Of a stretch of 64,000 bases of DNA, positions 35,633-46,936 are shown piece by piece. The notes below the pieces were generated by a model. The model made no database searches and had not been told where the DNA came from. It saw only the letters and a program-made list of their open reading frames with translations. The stretch comes from Paramecium sonneborni (lineage: Eukaryota; Ciliophora; Oligohymenophorea; Peniculida; Parameciidae). A program made the translations under genes and the position numbers. The DNA is taken from positions 73,468 to 137,467 of the forward strand of contig CAJJDN010000027.1 of the NCBI GenBank assembly GCA_905182985.1. The letters run 5' to 3'. Each line of letters opens with the position of its first letter. The stretch's first letter is position 1.

Positions 35633-38213
35633 ATGTAATACACATAGACTCAACTAGAAACTAGTTTAACAAGTTTTAAAGATATAAGAAACAACTTAAA
35701 AGATGAATTTTAAGATTATCTACTACAAAGTAATGTCAAAGATTAAGAGACTCCTAATAATTTTGGAATTATTTTAAAGGAGTTAAAAAATAAAAATCAA
35801 TAAAAATAAAAACAAATAGCATCATATACTCTTCCTGATTTTTCACAAACATCTACTTATTCATAAAATGTAAATGATCATAGAATTACTTTTAGTATTA
35901 GTTTTCACAATCTTCAAATGAAACAGAAAGATTAACAAAAGAATTAGAAGTTTAGAAATCCTTAATTTAAAGTGAAATAGAACTTAAAAAGTCTATTAAT
36001 TGTATTAAAAAGTAAATTTACCCTTTACAAGATTATTCAAATCAATTATCTCTTTAATAAAAGTAGGCTGAAACTGAATGTAAAACAGCTGAATCTGAAT
36101 CTGTATGAATATTTATTAAATTAGAAAGAATAGAATTAAAAAAACTATTTGCGAACTTTAATCTTAAATTACTAGATTAAAATTTTAGAGATAATAATAT
36201 CGTGATTTTATTTATGAATAAAGTTTGAAAGTAGAACAAAATCTGAAATAAGAACAAAGTACTTTTGAACAATAAAATGAAGCAGTTGAAAATTTAGTAT
36301 AAACTATAGCAAATTAAAAAGCATAAATTGAAGAATTAATAAAATAATAATATGAAAAAATGGAAAAGAGTGAACAATAAAGAATAACAATATAAAATTA
36401 TTAAACACTAACAAAACTATATGAATTTTGTACTAATTAGATAGAATAATTATTTATAAATGATAACACTTAAGGAATCAGTAGTGAATCTGAATCTTCA
36501 GGTAGAGATGATATAAATACTGAATAAGAAGATTCAGTTATAACGAATAATAATTTTTTTTAAACTCAAGTCTAACCAGTATCTTAACCAAGATCGAAAT
36601 AACGAATACCAACACCAAAGAAAAAAAAGAAAGAAAAAAAGAAATTAACTTATCCTTAATTGATACAGAAATTTTAGTAATCAAAAGAATTGCTTTCTAA
36701 AATTAAAAATGATGTTGACATTAACATTATGGAATAATTCATTTTGAATAATTACTAAGAATAATCTGAAATATAAAGATAATTGGCAGATCAACATTAA
36801 GTTTTATAAGAGTAAAAAGATGAGTGTCAGCATGAAATTTAGATACTTAATGATAAAGTAAACTTTTTAGGTTATTCTAGTTAAATTAAACAGATGATAT
36901 CAGAGAAAAGTTAGTAAGATGTTAAGAACCAACATCTGAAAATTTTAATTAAAAGATTTTAACTCATAAAATTGCTTATACTAGTAACGAAAATGAATTA
37001 CAAATCATTAAATAAACTGATAAATTGATTAAACTAGAAGCTTTGTTTTTTACTTTGAATACTAGAGCCATGTCTCTTTTAAGAAGAATATGTTCAATAT
37101 TATAAAACATATAATAATTAAGTGAAAAATTAGATAATCGAATAATTAATATATATTAAAATGCTGTGCTTACTGTGGGTTTACTAAGGTAAAATAATGA
37201 GCTGGATTTAAATTAATTTCCTAAATTTAAAAAACTTTTAAAAGGAAACAATCTTACTTTAATTTACTGTGATTAATAAGTTTTTCAAGACTTTTGTGAA
37301 AAGCTAGAGAATTACACTGATGAAGAACTATCTAGTAATTTTTAAATATTGATTGAAATGTGCATGATTAGAATAGCTAGTGAAACTTAATGTATTTATG
37401 AATAGATATCAACTATTTGTAATTGTCTTAGGGATGAAGTTAGAAGACTATGTAATTATGGAAGTTTGAGATCATTTAGAGATTTAACAACCATACCATT
37501 AACAAATTTAGCTGGATCTTATAATGCTCCAACAATGAGAAAATTAAAAGAGTAATCAGATTCTAAATAATCAGAAATAACAAGCAAGAAATCAATTGAT
37601 AAATTTGAGTAATATTTTTAATATTATTAGGAAAAAATCATTATTAGCAGAAGAATTTAAATTTGTAATTGAATAAAATGAAAAGAGTTTAAATGAAGAT
37701 GATATAGATGAATTCTATTATTAAATCAAGAAAGAAATAGAAGCTAAACCATCAACAAAAACTACTAGGATTGAAACAGCAAATTTAACAAAAACAACAT
37801 TAGTTTATGATTAACCTTAAAAAAATAGAATGACAGAATTTTTTAGATCGAACTCAAAATTTTCTTAATCATTAAGAAGAATTTAATCATGTATAATATA
37901 TATTAAAATATTAGAAGGACAATTTATAGATGCTTAATCTAAAAACTTCAAGTTGTTTTTGGAAAAAGAGTAAAAGCATGTCGAATTATTATCAAGAATG
38001 AATCGCACAGGTAGTACATCAGCATTTTAACCAACAACATTAAGATCTAAATCTCAAGAAAAGACTCGAGTATAAAATATATTACCAAGAACCATAAGTA
38101 CATCATAATAGTAGAGATCAGGAAGAAAAAAAATAGTTGCTTTACAACTTGAAAAAGATATGAAAAGACTAAAGGATTAAGTAAGTAGATTTACTAAATT
38201 GAAGTTGAATTGA
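35633..38213 (+). CDS. large coiled-coil protein, unknown
   Basis: The ATG at 35633 begins a long Q/E/K-rich protein with heptad-like stretches. An acidic Ser-rich segment (SSESESSGRDD) and a basic PTPKKKKKEKKK patch lie centrally. The more globular middle has Cys (LIEMCMIRIASETQCIYEQI). The C-terminus is helical and basic, ending at TGA 38211-38213. A 22 nt intron near 36106 and another near 37611 are clear. Changes of frame near 35900, 36190 and 36950 are not fully explained, so exon boundaries there are uncertain. It diverges from the CDK5RAP1-like gene, with 106 bases between start codons. Cytoskeletal or basal-body function is possible, but nothing in the sequence proves it. Confidence 0.65.
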
Positions 38214-38259
38214 TTGGAATTGTAATTAATAATTTTATTTATTTTATAATTGAATCTAA

Positions 38260-40419
38260 TCATTTCTTAGATGACTTGGTTCCAGACTTAACTGATTTAG
38301 CAGCAGGATTAGATTTCTATGATTATGAATCTTTAGGAGCTTATTAAGATTATTGTAATTATTGTGACTATTGTTGGGGTTCGCTCTATTTTTTGACATT
38401 TTAAACAGTAGGTAATTCAAGTTAGGCTTTCGCATTAATAACAGATTCAGGCATTTTCCATATAAAAATAGCTCCTTCTGCTCCTACTGATATTATTGAT
38501 TTTTGATCTGGACTTATAGTAATCTAAAAGATAACAAAAATTGTACTCTTGTGATTGTACCAGAATGGCCTTATCCTTTAAAATAACAGATTCCTTCATC
38601 ATAACCCCAAAGTTTGACTTCTTTATCTTCTCCTCCTGATACGAAGTGCTCTCCTTCTTTAGTAATAGCAAGAGCATTTACTTCTCCTTCTTCAGAGCCA
38701 TCCAACATTCTGATAGCTTAACCATCAAAAGTTTCCCAGTAAGTAATCTAAAAATGAATAATGATTATATAGTTACTTTTCTATCACTACCAGTAGTTAA
38801 TAATTAACTTTCTTCAGGATGATAAAGAACCATTTTAAATAAAGTACTTTCGAAAAGACACATAACTCTAGTGAATGATTTGAGATCCCAAATAATACAA
38901 GAACCATCTGCACTAGCACTTACAGCTTATTCATTATTTCTTCTAACTTGAATAGACCAAACTCTTCCTCTATGTTCTTTCATTGAAGATTTCATGACTT
39001 ATGTTTATTTGCCTATTTCCCATACTCTAACTTCTCCTTCAGATCCACCTGAGATTATTCTTTAGCAATCAGATGTACATGTTAATGATGTACATCCATG
39101 AATATGAGCATCATTAATCACATACATTAATCTACCTGATTGAGGTAAGAATGATCTGATTTTACCATCACTCCATCCACTTACTATACTTTTACCATCA
39201 TTCATAAATGCAACTGCCCAACATTCTAAATTTGGAACTTAAATTCTTAGTAATTCTTATCTATTTTTAGCATTCCACACTCTAATATCATTTAATGAAC
39301 TTGTTGCGAATACATCTGAATAATTATGAGGAAATGCTACATCATTAATTCTTTCATAATGACAAGTATTTCTTAATTCTGGAAGTAATTTCTCAGTATC
39401 CAACCAATAAATATTACTTTAACTTGTTCCTGTGAAAAAATGAGTATAATCATTTGTGAATGTTATTGAAGTCACTCCTCCCAAAAGTTCACTACTAGCA
39501 ACTATTTACATTGTTTAGTATGACACTTTTGCTATCATTCCATCACCAGCACCAACTATTATGTCGCCATTTGGTAATAAACCTAAACAATTTACACCTT
39601 GGCTGAATAATTTCTTAACTGGTGCTAATCTTTTGTATATTGCCATATCCATTTGAATTTCGAATACATCTCCTGTTTTTGTACCACAATAACAGTATTT
39701 GTCATTTTTATCAATTGCAACACAAGTGAATGTACGCTTTACATTACCAAAACTCACATCCACTGATTAAATCTTGATTAGGAACTTATAGTGATACCTT
39801 TTTATTTTATTTGTCTATTGTTAAAATTTAAACTCCAGTATTTAAAACTGCTATCATTTTTTCATCTGATTAGTTGTAAAACTAAACTTAATTGACTGGA
39901 TCTCTATTAGGAGTTCCATACAAAGCTTTTCCTGCTTTAATGTCCCAAACAATCAACATATTTTTATCATCAATTCCTCCTAATGAGGCTAAGTATAATT
40001 CATTGTAGGAAAAACTGAGCGATTGAATCAATACTTTATGTAATTTCAATCTATGAATCATGCTTCTTTCCTTGAAATCCCAAATTATTATATCAGCTTA
40101 GAATCCCATATAAGTCCTTTATCCAGAAGCAACATAATCACCTGAACGAGAAACTGTTATCACAGAAATCTAATTATCATGTCCTCTAAACAAAATTAAT
40201 GTTGAATTGATACCTTAAAAATGTTTATGCTCTACTAATTATATGTCTAACAACAATAGTGGAACCTAATGGATAAATTATATGCTTTTAATCATTACTG
40301 AAACAATACCTCATTGTCTGGATGCAAAATCAACCCTTAAGTAATTCTACCTTGAATGATAATATTGCCTATATACCTGTAAATCCAATAACTGCTTGTA
40401 TTTCAAGTTCTGATAACAT
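38260..40419 (-). CDS. CFAP52: CFAP52 (WDR16), axonemal WD40 protein
   Basis: The ATG at 40419 gives MLSELEIQAVIGFTG, followed by two sets of WD40 repeats to about residue 600. Typical units are SASADGSCIIWDL, SGGSEGEVRVWEI, SGGEDKEVKLWGY and ISVGAEGAIFIWKMP. The opening AVIGF...GLILHPDNEHIIYPLG and VVRHI..AQTFLRGH are characteristic of CFAP52. The last 40 residues form a Q/S/K-rich tail ending at TGA 38260-38262. At least six introns of 23-29 nt, all GT...AG, are needed and restore one frame throughout. CFAP52 is a microtubule inner protein of ciliary doublets, fitting a ciliate. Its 3' end faces that of the coiled-coil gene, 46 bases apart. Confidence 0.92.
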
Positions 40420-40520
40420 TATTTGTATTTTTATTTTTCAAATAATATAGTTCAATACTTTAATTAAAAACTGTTGTATTTTAGATATTTATATTTATAA
40501 ATCTTATGAAAGTTAATTAA

Positions 40521-41206
40521 TCAAATAGTCCAAAATTCTTCATTGTCTTATTTTTCGACTCTTATTCTTAAGTCTCTATTAACATTTTCTAAAACCTATT
40601 GAGAATAAGTAATTTATATACCATTTTCCATAAATTAGATGAGAATTCATCTTAATAAAAAGATTTAACATCGTTCTTCTCTTTTTATAAATTGAGTTTT
40701 TTACGTTCAAACACAACAGTTTGAATAATAGAATTGGAAACGCTATCTGCTATCATTTTTTCCTTAACATATTTAAGTTCTCCATTAATTTATTATGATT
40801 TGGATGACTAAAAAAGATTTTCTTATAGTTAGTAAAGTAAAAGGGCAACTGCAATTATAGATAGAAAGACAAGTATCTTAAACAATAAAAATTTAGTTTT
40901 TTATTGATTATTCAATTTCTTCTTCAATGTTTTTGGCTTGTTTATATCATCAATTGATGAACTAAGTCTTTGAGAAGTGTTATATGAAGTAATGCTACTT
41001 TTTGGAGTAATGATGTTGTTTTTAATAGTTTTGACTTCTTAAATGGTTGATTTGGTATTCTCAAATTAATGTGGAAATATGACTGAATTTGGAGCAAAAG
41101 ATTTTGAGAAATTGTCAGTTTATTTAATCTAGAAATTAGTAGATGTAAGTTTTCTGTTGGATATATTTGAAAGTGGTCTTGGTATTGGAGAATGACTTCG
41201 ATTCAT
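40521..41206 (-). CDS. single-pass membrane protein, unknown
   Basis: The ATG at 41206 opens an S/T/N-rich N-terminal region of about 105 residues (MNRSHSPIPRPLSNISN...). One hydrophobic segment, FLLFKILVFLSIIAVALLLY, is flanked by a basic KKKLNNQQKTK stretch, and a charged helical region follows. A 26 nt intron (GTATATAAAT...CAATAG) near the end leads to the TGA at 40521-40523, giving about 219 residues. The basic side of the single membrane span suggests an N-in topology. Its start lies 37 bases from the divergent PAF-acetylhydrolase start. No family is recognised. Confidence 0.65.
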
Positions 41207-41243
41207 TATGAATTCAAATTTTTAATTTATTTATTTATCGTTA

Positions 41244-42758
41244 ATGTTAAATCTAAAAAAGAGATATTATCCATTTTCGTGGTTATTAGGAATTCTACTT
41301 ATTCTTTCGATTTTCTATCGAGAATATGAGAGTCTTTCTTATACATTATAAATGATTGTATTACTCTTAAAATCTCATTATGAAGGTTTTAGATTGAACA
41401 TTTTCTTTTATGCTTTAAGTTTACTATTAGATATGTGTAGATTTAAGGTACTAAGTTTAATGGCATTAATTCTATATTTATATTTGACACATAAGTTAAA
41501 TAACTACTATTTACCAGATGGAGGAAGTCCTGTCGGTCATTTATATTTGAAGGGTGGTTTACTTAATAATTATAAATATATCCCTGAGATGGCAATATAT
41601 TATCCAGCCTGTTAGGAGGATTGTAAAAAGCGTAAAAAGGGATTTAAATGGTTAAAAGTAAAAGATTATGCAAAAAAAATGGATGATACTGCGAAAAAGG
41701 ATGTGAGAAGAAAAAGAAGAGTTCCCTATCTTTTTTTTAAGATAGTAGTTTCATAATTTTATAAGTTTATGATAAATGTATATGAGAATGCATAAATTGA
41801 TGTAAATTTTGCAGAGACATCTAGTGATCTAGCTAAGTTTTCAGTTATTGTATTGAGTCATGGATTAGCATCTCATTGTGATGGTTATTCAGTAATAGCT
41901 AGATATTTGGCATAACAAGGCCATATAGTCTTTGTTCCAGAACATATAGAGAATATTCGTAATATTTATCTAACCAATGAAGAAAATAGAGAATATAGAA
42001 AATTATAATTATAAGATAGGTAACCAAGAATTTTAACATTAGAATTAACACATTAAAGCAGGTTTTTGATATCATATATGATGATAAGCATTTCTCAAAT
42101 CTTTTCTAACATCCTTAGAAAAAGATATAACCAGATTTTGATTAGATATCAATTATTGGTCATTCATTTGGTGGATCTGCTGCATATGCTTTAGCTTAAA
42201 TTGAAAAGAGATTAACAGGTGCATGTATTCTATATGACCCAGTATGCATATAATTGTTTATAAGTTAGTGCTTATACATTTTTGATTTTGAAGAAAAGAT
42301 TAAATTACATATTCCATTAATGAGTATTAATGCTGATGATTTTTATAGAAGATTATATTCATTTATGGAGAATGATGAAAGATTAGAAAAGGCATTTTAA
42401 TTGATTGATGTAATTATTGCTTTTATTGAAGGGTCCAATTTCAGATCATTGTGCTAATATTTATATTAAAGATTAATAACATGCAGATTTCTCTGATATT
42501 CCCATTATTTGGAATGGAGAAAGTGGTCTTTATAGTATATCTAAAAATGTTCATGAAGTACATTTAAGATTTGGCATGATTTTATTATTGACTAAAATCT
42601 TTTTGGAGCAATCAAAATAATATCATAAAATTAAACATGATAAGGTAAATTAAGATGGAAATGAATAATTAAAATCTATTATTCTAAGAGAAGTAGAGAA
42701 GAATTTTGATGTTTAAAGTTAGAAATTACTCAGATGGAAATCTATTCCAGATAAATGA
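41244..42758 (+). CDS. platelet-activating-factor acetylhydrolase-like lipase
   Basis: The ATG at 41244 is followed by several N-terminal hydrophobic helices (WLLGILLILSIF; LNIFFYALSLLL). Then comes an alpha/beta-hydrolase domain of the PAF-AH II/plasma type: DGGSPVGHLYL, MAIYYPA, FSVIVLSHGLASHCDGYSVI, GHIVFVPEH, the nucleophile elbow IGHSFGG, LYDP, and a late DHCANIY with the probable catalytic His. The protein ends at TGA 42756-42758. Introns of 23, 27 (42242-42268, without an in-frame TGA) and 22 nt restore the frame. PAF-AH enzymes cleave short or oxidised sn-2 acyl chains from phospholipids. The extra N-terminal helices suggest a membrane-bound form. Confidence 0.85.
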
Positions 42759-42787
42759 ATAATAAATAATTATATAATTAATTATAT

Positions 42788-43576
42788 ATGAGTAATATTA
42801 ATAAGCTTATAAGAGGCAGATCAAAAATATTAAAAAGAAGCTAAACATTTATATAAAATAAACCTACATAAGAATTTAGTCTGAATTTAGATAAACCTTT
42901 ATTTACAAAGCATCAATATTTATTGTACCAAAATAATTGAATATCGATAAAAATAAGTATCAATGTTCTATAGATTAAGTTGATATATAATAAAAATTGT
43001 TTACTAGAACTTAATAAGAGTATGAAAAACTTATTCCAAAGAAATCTAACCCTCCTCTAATCACTAATAAAGAAATTTTGAATGATAATAAGAAATATCT
43101 AATTATGTTTTAGAAGAAGAGAAGACGAAATAAGTATGTAAAAATTTATAGATTAAGTTAGTTATGGAAACTTTAAGTGAAGACTTGGATAGATTACGTT
43201 TAAAATAAAAGATAATCAATTATGGACTTTAGATTAAGAAAATAGAAAATTGAATGAAAATTAAAATAAATGGTTCAAAATAAATGGTTAGAAAATAGAA
43301 TATTGTAATTCGAAGAAATATTAAGGTATTCTTATAATAATTTCATATAGTTTCTACTGAAGTAATCTTAATCTAATAAATTCAGATTGGAAATGTATCC
43401 AATGAAAAAATTGAACTAATGTTTAAAGAGATTAAGAATTTTTTAATGAGGCTCATATTATTACTCACGAATTCGCAAAATAATAACTGGAATATGAAAA
43501 TGATTGATTTTATTATAAATTATATGAATCAATTTAGTTAACAAACTTCACAGAGAATAGCGATGCAATAAAGTGA
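42788..43576 (+). pseudogene. coiled-coil hypothetical protein with disrupted frame
   Basis: The ATG at 42788 begins a basic stretch (MSNINKLIRGRSKILKR), followed by helical Q/E/K-rich text in several frames. Examples are ETLSEDLDRLRLKQK and EAHIITHEFAKQQLEYEND. Introns of about 24 nt (near 43135) and 25 nt (near 43327) help, but stops near 42949 and an in-frame TGA near 43505 remain. If the last frame is real it ends at 43576, overlapping the LITAF start at 43563. It may be a degenerate gene or a poorly called sequence. Confidence 0.35.
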
Positions 43577-44021
43577 TGGAAATGAAATATTTATTCATAT
43601 TTAAAACAATGCAGATCGATACAACATAAAATCGGAAAATGAAAAAAATTTTAATTAACCTATGATTCCAGACCAAGTCATAGAATCTACGACTATTAAA
43701 CCAAAACCACTAACATTTGAATAAATAGAATTGGTTTCATCTACATAAGTGAGTGGGGATGGACATGTTAAATCAGTAAGAGTTTAATGTCCCCAATGCA
43801 AAGAAAAAGTATTATTATTAGCATTCTAGGTCAACACTGTTATAATACGAAAAGCAGGAACTTAAACTTATCTTGCTTCCTGTATACTTTTACTTTGTTC
43901 ATTTGGTTTAGTCTGTGTCTCATGTCTGCCTTGTATTATTGATGATTGCAAAGATGTCCGACACTCTTGTCCTACATGTAAGATTCCTTTGGGCAAGACA
44001 TAATTTAAGATTTTAAATTGA
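43563..44021 (+). CDS. LITAF-domain zinc-ribbon membrane protein
   Basis: The ATG at 43563 starts a polar, Q/N-rich N-terminal region of about 75 residues. The LITAF-like domain follows: VRVQCPQCKEKVLL, a hydrophobic Cys-rich insertion (YLASCILLLCSFGLVCVSC), LPCIIDDCKDVRHSCPTCK, then a short tail to TGA 44019-44021. The paired CPxC knuckles separated by a hydrophobic stretch ending in LPxxxDxxKDxxHxCP are diagnostic. LITAF proteins insert the hydrophobic loop into the cytosolic face of endosomal or lysosomal membranes. No intron is needed from this ATG. The start could instead lie further upstream, because the frame is open for another 300 bases. Confidence 0.85.
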
Positions 44022-44134
44022 TTCATAATTATCAATACTTTATTATAATTACAAACAATAGATTTTTATTACTTATAATTATTAAATAAATATTTTTAAT
44101 GAAATAATTTCCAATATAGTAAGCAAGATCTCTA

Positions 44135-45562
44135 GTGAATGAATTCTTTGATTTCGTTGCTAAGGCAGTTAGTCCATTTCATGTGACTTCCCTATGCAAA
44201 GAAAGATTAGCCAAATCAGGATTCACTGAATTAAATGAGACAGAAAATTGGAAATTAGAAAAGGGTGGTAAGTATTTTTTCACAAGAAATCTAACTACAA
44301 TCGTTGCCTTTACTGTTGGTCAATAGTTTGATCCAAACAATACAGGATTTAAAATTATAGGTGCTCACACAGATAGTCCATGTTTGAGATTAGCACCAGT
44401 TTCTAAGTTAGATTCTAATGGATTCTTATAGACGTGTGTATCTACATATGGTGGTGGTTTATGGCACACATGGTTTGATCGAGAATTAACATTAGGAGGT
44501 CGTATTGTTTTTAAAAAAGATAATGTTTATTAGAGTTAGTTATTTCATTATTAAAAACCTTTATTAAAAATACCTAATTTAGCTATTCATCTAACAACTG
44601 AAAGAAATAGCTTTGCTCCAAATAGTAATCATACATTTTATAATTAGATGAATCAAATTTAAGGCCAGTGTTTGCTTAAGAAGCATATCAGACATTGACA
44701 GGCATTCAAAAACCTAACACTGAAGGATAAACAAGCTTCGAAAACAAACACTATAAATTTTTACTGAATTTAATCACTGAATAGACAGGTATTCCAACAT
44801 CTGACATATTGGATATTGACTTATATTTTTCAGATTGCTAAGCACCTTCTTATTTTGGTTTGAATGAAGAATTCATTTCTTCAGCTAGAATTGATAATTT
44901 ATTTTCAAGTTTCTTCTCGCTTTTAGCAATTACAAATCCAGAAAGTTTCACAGAAGACCAAACATTTATTAATATGATTTGTCTTTATGATCATGAAGAA
45001 GTGGGATCATAAAGTGCCTAAGGAGCTGATTCTTCATTGTTATCTAATAACATGAAAAGAATTTACGATATCTTATCTAATTCTACTTAGACTTCTATTG
45101 ATAGTTTTTATAAAGCTATTCAAAAAAGTTTTTTAATTTCTTCAGATATGGCTCATTCAATTCATCCAAATTATTCAGATAAGCATCAATAAAATCATAG
45201 AGTAAAGATGAATGAGGGAATAGTAATTAAAATTAATCACAATTAAAGATATGCAACAGACGGTGTTTCATCAGCAATCTTAAGAGTTATTGCTTAATAA
45301 GCTGATGTTCCAATTTAAGATTTTATTGTTAGAAATGATTCTCCTTGTGGCTCAACTATTGGACCATTATAAGGTTTAAATTAATATAATAATTTTAGCA
45401 TCCAATACAGGTATTAAAACTATTGACATTGGAGCAGCTTAATGGGGAATGCATTCCATCAGAGAAACTGCAGGAGTTGTAGATGGATATTATTTGGAAA
45501 AGCTGTTTGTTCAGTTTTATAAACAATACGAAAAAATAGATCATTAGTTGCTAGGAATTTGA
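44135..45562 (+). CDS. DNPEP: aspartyl aminopeptidase (M18 family)
   Basis: The ATG at 44135 is preceded in frame by a TGA. The protein shows the M18 landmarks in order: [34 protein letters not shown] (zinc His), [51 protein letters not shown] (catalytic/metal Glu-Glu), [44 protein letters not shown], and MHSIRETAG near the C-terminus. Introns of 23 nt (after FAPN) and 25 nt (after TIGPL) restore one frame of about 459 residues, the usual length for the family. It removes N-terminal Asp/Glu from peptides in the cytosol using two metal ions. All metal ligands I can place appear present. The TGA at 45560-45562 lies 8 bases before the next start. Confidence 0.95.
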
Positions 45563-45570
45563 GCATTATT

Positions 45571-46827
45571 ATGATTATTGAAAAATTTAGAAATCCATAT
45601 AATACATATACCCAAATCAAAGATAGTCCTAAATTATTATTTAAGATCTCTTTCTACTCTTTTGCTCTATTACTTTTATCACAGTTGCCACCGTTTGTAT
45701 TATTCATTTTTATGATAGGCTTGTGCTTGTTTGATCATCAGCTATTTAACAGGTAAAAAGTTCTTTGAGATTTACTTTCATAAACATTTAAAATAAGGAA
45801 TCATAGATATGTTTCCCTAAGGTTTAAAAGATGCATTAATGAAGAGATCCATTTTTGATTTACTTTGTGACATTTGGTTTATGCCCAAATTCTCATTGTA
45901 CATTAGAGCTTTCCTTAAACCTTTTATTGCTAATATTGATCCTGAAAATGTAAGTTCTCTATCTTATTTCTAGGCTGAACAGGCTCTTGATGGTCTCCCA
46001 TATGAAGACAGATAAATCATAACCAAAAAAGGAATAATTAATACTTTGCCTATGTTACTTTAAACTACTGTAGATACAACCTAATAATAAATTAATGAAA
46101 GTGAAGTTGCATTAACTCCTCATACTCCCTCAAAAATTAAACAAAAAAAAAACAGATTTGATAGAAAATAATATAATAGGACAAAATCTAAAAGAGTTTT
46201 CAAAGAAGATAAAATTGTTTCCACTTTTAAAATGCCTTGGACTATTGTAAAAACTTATGAAGAAGACAGAGCTTCCATTATGTCATCATAATCTGACTTA
46301 GATTTCTCAAATAAATAAAACCTTTCCATTGTTGAAGAAATTAAACCATTACCTTCCTACTAAGAAAACATTGGATTCAAAAACATTGAACTTGTACTTA
46401 AACCCTAAACAAGTTAAGAATAAATTAAATGGGATAATCTTGATAATTTCTACAATCAAGTTAAAGACACTGTCCCTGGAAATCATAAAAGTATGCATTT
46501 CTTATTCTAATCAATAGGACCTTTAGAAATGATTTTAAAAATCACTAATCTTATTAACAATTTAGTTCATTTCGAAAAAAGAAGCAAACAAATTTTAGCC
46601 ATCAATAATAATGCTTTAATTAAGACCTTTATTATTTCAGCCGTATTAAATACAATTATATTAAGGTTGCATTAGCATTTCAATCATACATCTCTACTAG
46701 AACAAGAAGATTGATGATGCAAACTATTATGATTATTTGTTATCTTGGTAGTGCTGGAATTGCAACAGGAACTCTAGGTCTGTTTCTTGTCAAAATAGTA
46801 AATAAAAACAAAAAGAAAAGAAATTGA
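45571..46827 (+). CDS. membrane protein with two terminal TM regions, unknown
   Basis: The ATG at 45571 begins only 8 bases after the aminopeptidase stop. A 20 nt intron (GTCCTAAATTATTATTTAAG) and a 26 nt intron reveal an N-terminal hydrophobic region (LLFCSITFITVATACACLII) followed by GKKFFEIYFHKHLKQG. A long hydrophilic middle includes basic NRFDRKQYNRTKSKRVFKED and a PWTIVKTYEED segment. Near the C-terminus, after a 23 nt intron, AFQSYISTRTRRLMMQ precedes a hydrophobic segment (IMIICYLGSAGIATGTLGLF) and a basic tail ending at TGA 46825-46827. A third candidate intron (45950-45973, 24 nt) lacks any in-frame TGA, so its removal is uncertain. No family is recognised. Confidence 0.65.
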
Positions 46828-46936
46828 TTTTTATCATTTTATTCATATCATTATATAAACTATTAAGAAATTTCTAATAATTCCAAAATTATTCCATTCC
46901 CAAATTTTTTATTTATATTATAAAAACTAATCAATT

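Noticed and set aside
39515..39763. Separate small WD-like protein on the minus strand
   Set aside because: It is one exon of CFAP52, bounded by an upstream 25 nt intron and a Gln (TAG/TAA) codon misread as a stop.
43563..44021. RING finger E3 ligase
   Set aside because: The two CPxC knuckles flank a hydrophobic segment with the LPxxxDxxKDxxHxCP pattern of LITAF, not the RING Cys/His spacing.
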